DNA from: Nanobdellota archaeon
GTDB taxonomy: Archaea > Nanobdellota > Nanobdellia > Pacearchaeales > GW2011-AR1
Assembly: GCA_030611805.1 (NCBI GenBank)
Contig: JAUWPB010000007.1
Location: 1-42,092, forward strand
DNA: 42,092 nucleotides
Reading direction: 5' to 3'
The notes beneath the pieces were generated by a model. That model was given only the letters and a program-made list of their open reading frames with translations. It ran no database searches and was not told the origin of the DNA. The translations under genes and the position numbers were made by a program. The stretch's first letter is position 1, and every line of letters starts with the position of its first letter. Positions 30,792 through 38,072 of the stretch are shown piece by piece.

Positions 30792-31802
30792 TTAAAACTC
30801 TCTCCAATCAATACTCAAGTCCATAAAATCAATCTCTGCAAATCTATTAAGATTTATTTTCCCTTTATTTGTTAAATATTTGAAAATTTCCATCACCTGA
30901 ATATTTGCTACTGCTCCAGCAATAGGTCCTAAATTCCCTGTTTGTTTTATATCCCTTATTTTTTCCAATTTTTTTAAAGGATCCATTCTTTTTTGGTAAT
31001 TAATAAAATCATCAAAAGTTCTTGTTACGCCCGGGATGATAATTGGTCCAACCATTCCTAAATGTAAATTATATCCTCCTGCAACACAATAAGGGATTTC
31101 CTTTTTAGATGCATAGCCATCAATAATTTTTGTTGTTTCTACAACCGAAGGTGAATCAGCACAATTTACTAAAAAATTACAACCAGAAACAATTTCTTCA
31201 AGATCTTCCTTAGGCGATACTATTTTTTTAAAAGGTATAATATTGGCATCTTTTATCTTTTCTTTTATAACATCTACCTTATATCTCCCAATATCTCTTG
31301 AATCAAAAAATAGTTGTCTATTAAAATTAGTTTCCTCTACAACATCTGGATCAGTTATTCTTATTTCTCCAACTCCAATTTGGTATAAACCGTTTACAAT
31401 CCATGTGCCTATTCCCCCTACTCCAAAAACTGCAATTTTAGAGTTTTCTATTTGTTTTTGAAGTTTTAATGTTTCTTCTTGAGAGTCAGTTAGTTCATCT
31501 AAAAACAACAATTGTTTAGAATACCTCCTTTGTTCTGAATACTCATTATATCTTCTAATGATCCCTTCTTTTTCTAAAGCTTGTAGACATAAATTTATGT
31601 CTTGTGTTTTATACTTAGAAGATAATCTATTTATTAAATCAGACTCTAAAGTTTCTGATACAAGAGAATTAATTATCTCTTTAACTAATGAATCAACTTG
31701 AAATTTCTTTATTCTTCTTGTTGCGGTTGAAACAAAAGTATAATTGTCGTCGACATCTTTTAATATATAAAGTGAGTCTTTAATTTTTAGTTTATGAGTC
31801 AT
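30792..31802 (-). CDS. E1/ThiF-family adenylating enzyme with N-terminal PqqD-like domain
   Basis: Residues 1-90 form a winged-helix-like PqqD/RRE domain (LKIKDSLYILKDVDDNYTFV ... ALEKEGIIRR), which in RiPP systems binds the precursor leader. The rest is an E1 fold: GVGGIG (127-132) for ATP, ITDPDVVEETNFNRQLFF with the conserved Asp and Arg, a Lys at 175 and a C-terminal crossover. No zinc CxxC pairs or catalytic Cys loop are obvious. The layout matches MccB-like or cyclodehydratase-partner E1 enzymes, which activate a peptide carboxylate or backbone. Its start overlaps the TraB-like gene by 11 bp. It belongs to the minus-strand island 30792-33135. Confidence 0.78.
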   Translation of the reverse strand: MTHKLKIKDSLYILKDVDDNYTFVSTATRRIKKFQVDSLVKEIINSLVSETLESDLINRLSSKYKTQDINLCLQALEKEGIIRRYNEYSEQRRYSKQLLFLDELTDSQEETLKLQKQIENSKIAVFGVGGIGTWIVNGLYQIGVGEIRITDPDVVEETNFNRQLFFDSRDIGRYKVDVIKEKIKDANIIPFKKIVSPKEDLEEIVSGCNFLVNCADSPSVVETTKIIDGYASKKEIPYCVAGGYNLHLGMVGPIIIPGVTRTFDDFINYQKRMDPLKKLEKIRDIKQTGNLGPIAGAVANIQVMEIFKYLTNKGKINLNRFAEIDFMDLSIDWREF

Positions 31803-32373
31803 TTGAAATTATCTCCTTGTATTTAATGTCCTTATCATTGGTTGGTTCAAATAAAGGTTTATTATTTTTATCGTAAGGGAGAATTAGCTTATAATTTTTT
31901 AATTTTTTTCTTAAAAATGACTTTTCTCTTAAATGCCAACTGCCCAAAATAATAATTATTGGACGAGAAGTTTTTTTATTGTATTCTAGAATTTTATTGA
32001 GATGAAGTCTTTCTCTTGATTTAATTATCTTATTGAGTTCTTCATCCTCTGACTTGGTAAGCTCTTCCTGATTTTTAATCTTTTTTCTTAAAATATTATT
32101 AAATCCAAAATTTTTAATATCAATTCCAATTAACTTGATGCCTTTGTTAAAACATAATTTAACTAACTTCTCTATTTCTTCAAAAGAAGTCATATCAGAA
32201 ATCTTTTTACTTTGAAATAGTCCATTAAATTTTTCTTTAGAATCCAGCTTTAAATCTTCTAATTTTTCACAGAGTATAAATTCTGGTTTTATTAGTTCTA
32301 TTATTTCTTTTTGTTTTAAGAAATCATCTATAAAACCATGAGTGCTACCTATAAGAATAGAAGAAAATTTCAT
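31792..32373 (-). CDS. TraB/Tiki-superfamily protein (GX2H motifs)
   Basis: The 193-residue protein has the two GX2H motifs of the TraB/Tiki group, GSTH near 9-12 and GSWH near 146, with an intervening Glu (FILCEKLEDL) and Arg (KSRERLHLNK). Bacterial TraB/PrgY proteins block self-sensing of peptide pheromones, and Tiki proteins are metalloproteases. No signal peptide. It overlaps the E1-like gene by 11 bp and lies next to the candidate peptide at 32393. A role in peptide processing or immunity is inferred. Confidence 0.68.
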   Translation of the reverse strand: MKFSSILIGSTHGFIDDFLKQKEIIELIKPEFILCEKLEDLKLDSKEKFNGLFQSKKISDMTSFEEIEKLVKLCFNKGIKLIGIDIKNFGFNNILRKKIKNQEELTKSEDEELNKIIKSRERLHLNKILEYNKKTSRPIIIILGSWHLREKSFLRKKLKNYKLILPYDKNNKPLFEPTNDKDIKYKEIISNDS

Positions 32374-32392
32374 TTTTGTTTTTGAAAAAAGG

Positions 32393-32536
32393 TTACATCC
32401 AATATTTAATACTTGTTCCTGCTGAGTAAACTTTTTCTTCTACCAACTTAAATCCTTGGTAAATTGGTTTTTCCACAGGGGTCTTTTCTTCTTTAAGTTC
32501 AACCTTTTCTAAAGTTTTTTCTAATTTTGCCATCAT
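32393..32536 (-). CDS. Candidate RiPP precursor peptide (47 residues)
   Basis: The two-Met start (MMAKLEKTLEKVELKEEK) leads into a Lys/Glu-rich leader, then PVEKPIYQGFKLVEEK and a C-terminal segment KVYSAGTSIKYWM before TAA at 32393-32395. Short length, charged leader and distinct aromatic C-terminus fit a RiPP precursor. It lies 19 bp upstream of the TraB-like gene, with the E1/PqqD-like enzyme next. A TATA box TTTAAATA about 25 nt before the ATG gives a leaderless transcript, and an AGGTG Shine-Dalgarno-like site also precedes it. No Cys is present, so ring closure by Cys or lanthionine is excluded. The final Met or a backbone amide is a possible target. Confidence 0.5.
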   Translation of the reverse strand: MMAKLEKTLEKVELKEEKTPVEKPIYQGFKLVEEKVYSAGTSIKYWM

Positions 32537-32551
32537 AAATTAACACCTTTA

Positions 32552-32563
32552 AACTATTTAAAT
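32552..32563 (-). promoter_or_regulatory. Promoter core of the peptide gene
   Basis: ATTTAAATAGTT (minus strand) lies 16-27 nt before the peptide ATG and is identical to 33154-33165 before the lipoprotein gene. Equal spacing to both starts suggests co-regulation. Confidence 0.6.
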
Positions 32564-32582
32564 TTTATTATGCTTGGGGTTT

Positions 32583-33135
32583 CTAAACACCCCCTCCTGC
32601 AGCTCCTCCTCCAGAACTACTTCCAGCAGAACTAGGTGAACTTGGACCAATGCTTCCGCCTTCACTTTTCATTCCAGGAGTTTGAATAGAAAATTTATTC
32701 CCCTCTTTTAACCATATTATTGGATTGCTCTTTAAGTAAGAATCACTGCCATAAATTTTCCCAATTTTATTTCCTTTGTCATCTAAAATATATGCCCCTC
32801 CAACATAATCATTACCCTGACTTGCATTTTCTTTTATTTTTGAAGTTCTTTTTTTAAGTTCCTCACTATCTGAAATAGGACAATTCCATAAACTAGAATC
32901 TAATGAACCTTTTGGAAAACTTATAATTGCCTCTGGATTGCTGCCACAAGGAGTTTGACGATATTCATTGCCTTGAACCATAGCCCCCGGTTTCAAAATA
33001 AGGTATTAAAGCATCATTGTCCCTCTTGATTTTTCCATAACTTGCACAGCCCATAAGAGTACTGCCTAAAAATACGCCCGCACAAGTTATCCCGACCAAA
33101 CCTTTTGCAATTTTTTTTAATAATGTTTTTTTCAT
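32583..33135 (-). pseudogene. Lipoprotein with Gly/Ser-rich tail, frameshifted
   Basis: ATG 33135 starts a lipoprotein signal (MKKTLLKKIAKGLVGITCAG ... STLMGC, lipobox Cys at residue 30). The frame then fails at a run of four A (32995-32998, plus strand). Removing one base gives DNDALIPY-LKPGAMVQGNEY and continues to a beta-rich domain and a C-terminal low-complexity tail (SIGPSSPSSAGSSSGGGAAG). Without the correction the products are a 56-residue peptide and a 137-residue ORF from a TTG. The same type of single-base shift occurs at 30090. It belongs to the RiPP-like island and shares its promoter core. Confidence 0.6.
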
Positions 33136-33153
33136 GTTTTCTTAAAGCAGTTT

Positions 33154-33165
33154 AACTATTTAAAT
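33154..33165 (-). promoter_or_regulatory. Promoter core of the lipoprotein gene
   Basis: ATTTAAATAGTT at 19-30 nt before ATG 33135, identical to the core at 32552-32563 of the peptide gene. Confidence 0.6.
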
Positions 33166-33202
33166 GTTTCGGCTGTTGTATCTATCGCGGAGTAACGGAA
33201 AC

Positions 33203-33250
33203 TGGGGTGTTAATAACAATAGTTATCCTGCTTATGTAGAACAAAATGTT
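33203..33250 (+). pseudogene. Remnant of a pilin-like C-terminus
   Basis: In frame with the TAA at 33251 the sequence reads WGVNNNSYPAYVEQNV, parallel to WGTDDNGYDVYVEQNM at 30664-30711. The two 48-base stretches agree at 34 positions with codons aligned. The frame opens only at 33164 with 29 codons, so it is a fragment. Its location just beyond the minus-strand island suggests the island separated it from a related gene. Confidence 0.45.
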
Positions 33251-33292
33251 TAATCATAAAAAATTAATAAACTCTTATTTCTTTAAGTTATT

Positions 33293-33703
33293 ATGAAACA
33301 AAGATTCATTTTTCTGGAACATACTGCAGATGTAAAATTTCAGGCATTTGGAAAAAATATAGAAGAGGTTTTTGAAAGTTCTGCTTTGGCTTTGAAAGAA
33401 ACAATATATAAAAAACCAATACAAGAAAAAGAGGAAAAAGAAATTGAGGTAAAGGGACAGGATTTTGAATCATTGCTTTATAATTTTCTGGAAGAATTTT
33501 TGTATTTACTTGACGCAGAAAATTTTTTATTAAGTAAAATCAAAAAAATTAAAATAGATAAATTTAAAATAAAAGCAATTGTAATAGGAGATAAAGCAAC
33601 AAATTATGAGTTTGCAAATGATGTCAAGGCAATTACATATAGTGAAATGTTCGTTAAAAAAATAAAAGACAAATATGTTGCTCAGGTTGTTTTGGATGTG
33701 TAA
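33293..33703 (+). CDS. Archease (RtcB activator)
   Basis: The 136-residue protein matches archease: EHTADVKFQAFGKNIEEVFE, QDFESLLYNFLEEFLYLLD and VKAITYSEMFV. Archease speeds RtcB guanylylation and multiple turnover. It directly precedes an rtcB fragment and the rtcB gene, the usual neighbour. TATA-like AATTAATAAACTC is about 30 nt upstream. Its stop touches the ATG of the rtcB fragment with no gap. Confidence 0.93.
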   Translation: MKQRFIFLEHTADVKFQAFGKNIEEVFESSALALKETIYKKPIQEKEEKEIEVKGQDFESLLYNFLEEFLYLLDAENFLLSKIKKIKIDKFKIKAIVIGDKATNYEFANDVKAITYSEMFVKKIKDKYVAQVVLDV

Positions 33704-33805
33704 ATGGAAATAAAAAAAATTTCAGAATATGAATGGGAAATTCCAAAGACAGGAGAAATGAAAGTTCCAGATAAACATAAGGTATTTAAAGTATTAGTCT
33801 TTTAA
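33704..33805 (+). pseudogene. Duplicated rtcB 5' fragment
   Basis: The 33-codon frame reads MEIKKISEYEWEIPKTGEMK then VP, matching the RtcB N-terminus and the intact gene's KWMYEIPKEGDMNVP, after which it diverges and stops. It starts directly at the archease stop, where rtcB would normally begin. A homing endonuclease gene follows 6 bp later. This is the displaced 5' end of rtcB. Confidence 0.75.
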
Positions 33806-33811
33806 AAATAT

Positions 33812-34699
33812 ATGAAAATTGATAAATATCTTGTTTCTCTTCATGCATATTTATGTGGTGATGGTTATGTCAGTAAAAATCCTAAACTACAAAAGAAAAA
33901 AAATTATAAAATTGGTTTGAGAAATACTAATTTAGTTCTATTAAAAGATTTTCAAGAAAAATTTAACAAAGTTTTTGGAATTCAACCTAATCTAACCGAA
34001 GGAGAAAGATGTGAAAAAGGTTCAAGAGAAATCCATACTATATTAATAAATAAATTTGGATCTTTTCATTCAAATGAATGGCGGGCCCCAACACTAAATA
34101 AAAATTTATCTAAATATTGGTTAAGAACATTTTTTGATTGTGAAGGATGGGTTTTTTGTAAGAGTCATCAGAATAGACATATAGGTTTGGATAGTATAAA
34201 TGAAAAAGGTTTGGACCAAATAATCAAAATGTTAAATTACCTTGGGATAAAAACTATTAAAAAGGTCAATAAGAAAAAAGGAATTTTTAGGATATTTATT
34301 TATGGAAAAGAGAATCTAATAAAATTTAAAGAGGAAATTAACTTTTTTCACCCAAATAAAAAAGAAAAGTTAGATCGTGCCATAAAGGATTTTGTTAATT
34401 ATAAGTGGACTTTCCCAAAAGACAGAATACAATGCAAAAAATTTGTTAGAGAAGTCTTAATTAAGAAGTGTAGAATAAAAAAACCTAAATATATCAGGAT
34501 AATTACAAAGGAAGTTCAAAATTTAATAGAACTTCAAAAGTTATTGAAAAAGTTTTACAATATTAATTCATTAGTAAATAAAAGTAGGAATGGTATAGGA
34601 ACAATTTATTATGAAATGAATATCAATAAAAAAGAAGATGTTCAGAAATTAATTAATTTAAAAGTAATTCCAAATATATTTAATGTTAAAAATATTTGA
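33812..34699 (+). CDS. LAGLIDADG homing endonuclease (free-standing)
   Basis: Two LAGLIDADG-like helices are visible: LHAYLCGDGYV near 9-19 and LRTFFDCEGWV near 107-117, each with an acidic metal ligand. The 295-residue length fits a single-chain two-repeat enzyme. It sits between the rtcB fragment and intact rtcB, 6 bp from each. It is not in frame with rtcB, and no intein splice residues (N-terminal Cys, C-terminal His-Asn) are present. It is therefore a free-standing gene that probably cuts a site in rtcB 5' DNA. Confidence 0.85.
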   Translation: MKIDKYLVSLHAYLCGDGYVSKNPKLQKKKNYKIGLRNTNLVLLKDFQEKFNKVFGIQPNLTEGERCEKGSREIHTILINKFGSFHSNEWRAPTLNKNLSKYWLRTFFDCEGWVFCKSHQNRHIGLDSINEKGLDQIIKMLNYLGIKTIKKVNKKKGIFRIFIYGKENLIKFKEEINFFHPNKKEKLDRAIKDFVNYKWTFPKDRIQCKKFVREVLIKKCRIKKPKYIRIITKEVQNLIELQKLLKKFYNINSLVNKSRNGIGTIYYEMNINKKEDVQKLINLKVIPNIFNVKNI

Positions 34700-34705
34700 T
34701 TTAAA

Positions 34706-36121
34706 ATGTATAAAGAAAAAGCTAAAAAGATTGACAAATGGATGTATGAAATTCCTAAGGAAGGGGATATGAATGTGCCAGTAAGAGTTTTTCTATCTGA
34801 AAAGTTATTTAATGAAGTAGAAGATGAAACATTTGGACAGCTTGTAAATGTTTCAAAACTCCCAGGAATTTTAAAATATTCTGTTGGAATGAGTGATATT
34901 CATCTTGGTTATGGTTTCCCAATAGGAGGGGTTGCAGCATTTGATTTGGAAAAAGGAATAATTTCTCCAGGAGCAACAGGATTTGACATAAATTGCGGAG
35001 TTCGTCTCTTGGCTACAAATATTCCCATTAAAGAATTCATAAAAAAAAGAAAAGAGATTCTTCATGACACAAAACGAACAATTCCGTCTGGGCTTGGAAG
35101 AGGGGGAAAAAGATATTCCAAAGAAATAATTAAAGAAGTTCTTGTTAAAGGTTCAGAATGGGCTTTTGAAAATAAATTTGCCACAAAAGAGGATTTAGAA
35201 CACACAGAAGAAAACGGAAAAATAAATGGGGCAAATCCAGAGGATGTTTCAGACAGGGCTCTCTCAAGAGGTCTCCCTCAATTAGGAACCTTAGGAGCAG
35301 GAAATCATTTTATAGATTTTCAGGTTGTTGATGAAATCTTTGACGAAAAAACTGCAAAAGTCTTTGGGCTGGAAAAAGGTACACTATGTGTTATGATTCA
35401 TTGCGGTTCAAGAGGATTAGGACATCAGGTTGCTTCTGATTACATAAGATTAATTGAAGAAAAATATGGTGCAGAAAAGTTTCCTGACAGAGAATTAGGA
35501 TATGCTCCAATAAAAAGTGAACTCGGAAAAAAATACTTTTCTGCCATGAAGTGTGCGGTTAATTTTGCGTTTTGCAACAGGCAAATGATAATGTATGAAA
35601 TAAGAGAATTGTTAAAAAGATATTATCCTAATTCAAAAACAAATTTAGTATATGACCTGGCTCATAATATTTCAAAAATAGAAAAACACACATTTAACAA
35701 AACTGAAAAAGATTTACTTATTATAAGAAAAGGTGCGACAAGATGTTTTGGTCCTGAAAGAAAAGAGATTCCTGTTGTATATAGAAAAGTGGGACAGCCA
35801 GTCATCATTCCCGGAAGCATGTCAACGCCTTCTTTTATTTTAGTTGGGACAAAAAAAGCTGAAGAATTAAGTTTTGCCAGTTCAGCACACGGAGCAGGAA
35901 GAGCTCATTCCAGAACATGGTCACACAAAACATTAGATGTAAAACAAATAAAAGCAATACTTGCAAAAAAAGACATAATTCTTGAAGGAAGTTTCAAGGC
36001 ATCAATTGAAGAATCTGAATTTTCTTATAAAGATGTTGAAGAAGTTATTGATGCAACAGTAAACGCAGGGTTGGGAAAAAAAGTTGCAAAACTTAGACCC
36101 GTGGCAGTTATGATTGGGTAG
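34706..36121 (+). CDS. rtcB: RNA 3'-phosphate/2',3'-cyclic-phosphate ligase RtcB
   Basis: The 471-residue protein has family motifs: MSDIHLGYGFPIGGVAAFD, FDINCGVRL (metal Cys97), GAGNHF (His201), HCGSRGLGHQ (His232) and SAHGAGRAHSR with the guanylylated His395. RtcB joins tRNA halves after intron removal, which matters for the intron-containing tRNA at 23300. Compared with the fragment at 33704 it has its own N-terminus (MYKEKAKKIDKWMYEIPKEG), complete and in frame. It has no intein. Confidence 0.95.
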   Translation: MYKEKAKKIDKWMYEIPKEGDMNVPVRVFLSEKLFNEVEDETFGQLVNVSKLPGILKYSVGMSDIHLGYGFPIGGVAAFDLEKGIISPGATGFDINCGVRLLATNIPIKEFIKKRKEILHDTKRTIPSGLGRGGKRYSKEIIKEVLVKGSEWAFENKFATKEDLEHTEENGKINGANPEDVSDRALSRGLPQLGTLGAGNHFIDFQVVDEIFDEKTAKVFGLEKGTLCVMIHCGSRGLGHQVASDYIRLIEEKYGAEKFPDRELGYAPIKSELGKKYFSAMKCAVNFAFCNRQMIMYEIRELLKRYYPNSKTNLVYDLAHNISKIEKHTFNKTEKDLLIIRKGATRCFGPERKEIPVVYRKVGQPVIIPGSMSTPSFILVGTKKAEELSFASSAHGAGRAHSRTWSHKTLDVKQIKAILAKKDIILEGSFKASIEESEFSYKDVEEVIDATVNAGLGKKVAKLRPVAVMIG

Positions 36122-36208
36122 ACTCCTGATGTTGTTAGATTAAAATCATTGGTTGTTATCAAATGATTAAATAAGCATATTTTTAAATAAATAATTGTTT
36201 TATAAATT

Positions 36209-37348
36209 ATGATTTCATTAGAATTAATTTTTTTACCCGCAATACTCTTATTAGGAATAATAACGTCTTATCAGGATTTTAAGTTTGGAAAAATAAAAAA
36301 TAAATGGATTATTCTTGCTTTATCTTATTTTATTATTGTTTATGCACTTGGAATTTTCTTTTATACTTTTTATGGAGAATTAAATGTTGAGTATATAATA
36401 GAATTAAGCACTAATATTCTTTTTGCAATTTTTATTGGTTTTGGGCTCTGGTATCTAAAAGTATGGACTGCTGGAGACGGAAAACTATTTATTGCTTATT
36501 CTGTTTTAATACCTCTTTCAGTATATTCACTGGGCTATCAAAAATATATTCCTTGTTCCGTTCTTTTAATTAATATTTTTATTTTAGCATTTATGGTGCT
36601 TTTTTTTAGCATGGTTTTTAAAATTAAATTTAAAAATCTTAAAAAAGTATCTTTAAATTCCTTAAAAGAATCTTTTGAGTTAAAACAAGTGCTTTTTTTA
36701 ATCATTAATCTTTTTGCTATTTTTTGGGTAATTGGAATTCTTTTATCCTTAGTAAATCTTAACAACCCTCTTTTAAAAATCAGTTTAACCATGCTTATTT
36801 TTTTATCAATCCCAAAAAAATATAAAAATAAATCAATATATTTTTTATCTGGTTTTGTTATTTTAAGATTAATCATAGATAAGTCTGTATACTCATGGAC
36901 TTTTTTAATAAATTTTATTGTGCTTATTTTTTTAGGATTATTTATTAGAAGTTTTTTATTAAAAGGTGTTAATCAACTTGGTCAAGAAATTTTTAGCAAA
37001 GAAATTAGTGTTAATAAATTAAAACCTGGAATGATTTTAAGTGAGGTTATTATTAAGAAAGACAAAAAAGAATTAAAATCTCTGCAAAAAAATAAGGATA
37101 CGAAAATCATAAAATATAAAGAACATTGTTACATTCAACAACCCAAATCTTTATTAAATTTTGAGGGTTTTATTGATGAAGAATCAGAAGGTTTAACAAA
37201 AGAACAAATAAATTTAATAAAAAAAATAGGTATTAAAACAATAAAAATTAGTCAAACAATTCCTTTTGCTTTATTTATGTTTGCAGGAGTACTCTTAACA
37301 TTTATAATAAAAGGGAATTTTTTATCTTTTTTGAAGGGCATTTTTTGA
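36209..37348 (+). CDS. A24-family prepilin peptidase with C-terminal extension
   Basis: Both Asp motifs of type IV prepilin peptidases are visible: SYQDFKFGKIKNKW near 20-33 and TAGDGKLF near 88-95. About eight membrane helices are spread over 379 residues. The usual archaeal FlaK/PibD is about 230-340. A soluble insert (about 265-350: GQEIFSKEISVNKLKPGMIL ...) precedes a last helix. It should cleave the class III pilin signals seen at 101, 28908 and 29649. It lies directly ahead of the Hxs genes and is 42 bp from hxsD, but whether they share a transcript is not shown. Confidence 0.85.
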   Translation: MISLELIFLPAILLLGIITSYQDFKFGKIKNKWIILALSYFIIVYALGIFFYTFYGELNVEYIIELSTNILFAIFIGFGLWYLKVWTAGDGKLFIAYSVLIPLSVYSLGYQKYIPCSVLLINIFILAFMVLFFSMVFKIKFKNLKKVSLNSLKESFELKQVLFLIINLFAIFWVIGILLSLVNLNNPLLKISLTMLIFLSIPKKYKNKSIYFLSGFVILRLIIDKSVYSWTFLINFIVLIFLGLFIRSFLLKGVNQLGQEIFSKEISVNKLKPGMILSEVIIKKDKKELKSLQKNKDTKIIKYKEHCYIQQPKSLLNFEGFIDEESEGLTKEQINLIKKIGIKTIKISQTIPFALFMFAGVLLTFIIKGNFLSFLKGIF

Positions 37349-37389
37349 AAAATGAATAGATTTAAAAAATAAGAAAATTCTTATAAGGT

Positions 37390-37842
37390 ATGGATAAAAA
37401 TATAAAAATAAATGAAGATGAAAACTGCATTTTAATTTCTGTTAATCCTGAAATTTACCCTCTTGATGTAATATATTCTGCAGCATATGTTTTTTTAGAA
37501 AAGGCTTATCTGTTACTTGAAGGAGACCCAAAAAAAGAGATAATTATTAAATTAACTGCTAAAGAAAGAATAAATAAAGAAGAATTGAAAAAAATAGGAA
37601 AAGAATTTCTCAATGAATTAATTAGTTATGGGTTTTATAAAAAACAATCAGAAAAAAATAATTTAATACGGCAAATAATTTTGCAAAGAGTACTCTTAAC
37701 AGGGGCAGGAGAAAATAATGATGACTGTAATTCCCTAATGGAAGAAACAGAGGAAGAGGATTATTTAGATGATCCAAAAGGCATAGCAATCCCTTGGGAA
37801 GAAAAGTATGGAGACAAAAAAAATGGCAATTCAGATAAATAA
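37390..37842 (+). CDS. hxsD: HxsD-like protein of the His-Xaa-Ser system
   Basis: The 150-residue protein has the HxsD pattern: a start with a beta strand, YPLDVIYSAAYVFLEKAYLL, a strand EIIIKLTAKE, then FLNELISYGFYKKQSEKNNL and RQIILQRVLLTGAG. HxsD is required in the Hxs locus, together with two radical SAM enzymes and the HxsA substrate. The acidic tail (MEETEEEDYLDDPKGIAIPW) is longer than usual. Its end overlaps the next small gene by 35 bp. Confidence 0.72.
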   Translation: MDKNIKINEDENCILISVNPEIYPLDVIYSAAYVFLEKAYLLLEGDPKKEIIIKLTAKERINKEELKKIGKEFLNELISYGFYKKQSEKNNLIRQIILQRVLLTGAGENNDDCNSLMEETEEEDYLDDPKGIAIPWEEKYGDKKNGNSDK

Positions 37843-38071
37843 AGAAAAAAATGAAATTTGCATATTATTGAATAAAGATTTTTATAATATTGAAGAAATA
37901 AAAAGTACCTTAAAAGATTTCAAAGAGGTTTGTAAGGGAGAAGTAAAAGAAAAGAAGGAAAATCAAATTAAGATAATTTTAAAACCAAATGAAAATTCAG
38001 TGATAAATTCATTAGGGCATGAATTTTGTAATTATTCCCTTGGATTAATGAAAAATCACTCAGTAGTATAA
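37808..38071 (+). CDS. Second HxsD-like small protein
   Basis: The 87-residue protein reads METKKMAIQINKEKNEICIL, then IKIILKPNENSVINSLGHEF and CNYSLGLMKN. The strand-helix order and the F-x-N-x-x-L-x-L-M end recall a shortened HxsD. It overlaps the preceding gene in another frame and is followed directly by hxsB (1-bp gap), so it is in the operon. A start at the internal Met (MAIQINKE) is also possible. Confidence 0.6.
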   Translation: METKKMAIQINKEKNEICILLNKDFYNIEEIKSTLKDFKEVCKGEVKEKKENQIKIILKPNENSVINSLGHEFCNYSLGLMKNHSVV

Positions 38072-38072
38072 A

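Noticed and set aside
33164-33253. 29-codon ORF ending in YVEQNV considered as a diversity-generating retroelement target or template
   Set aside because: The Asn-rich SNGNWGVNNNS string recalled such repeats, but there is no reverse transcriptase and no adenine-biased second copy. The match to the pilin-like C-terminus explains it better.
33704-36121. Intein in RtcB
   Set aside because: The endonuclease frame has its own start and stop, no splice-junction residues, and the downstream rtcB is complete with its own N-terminus.
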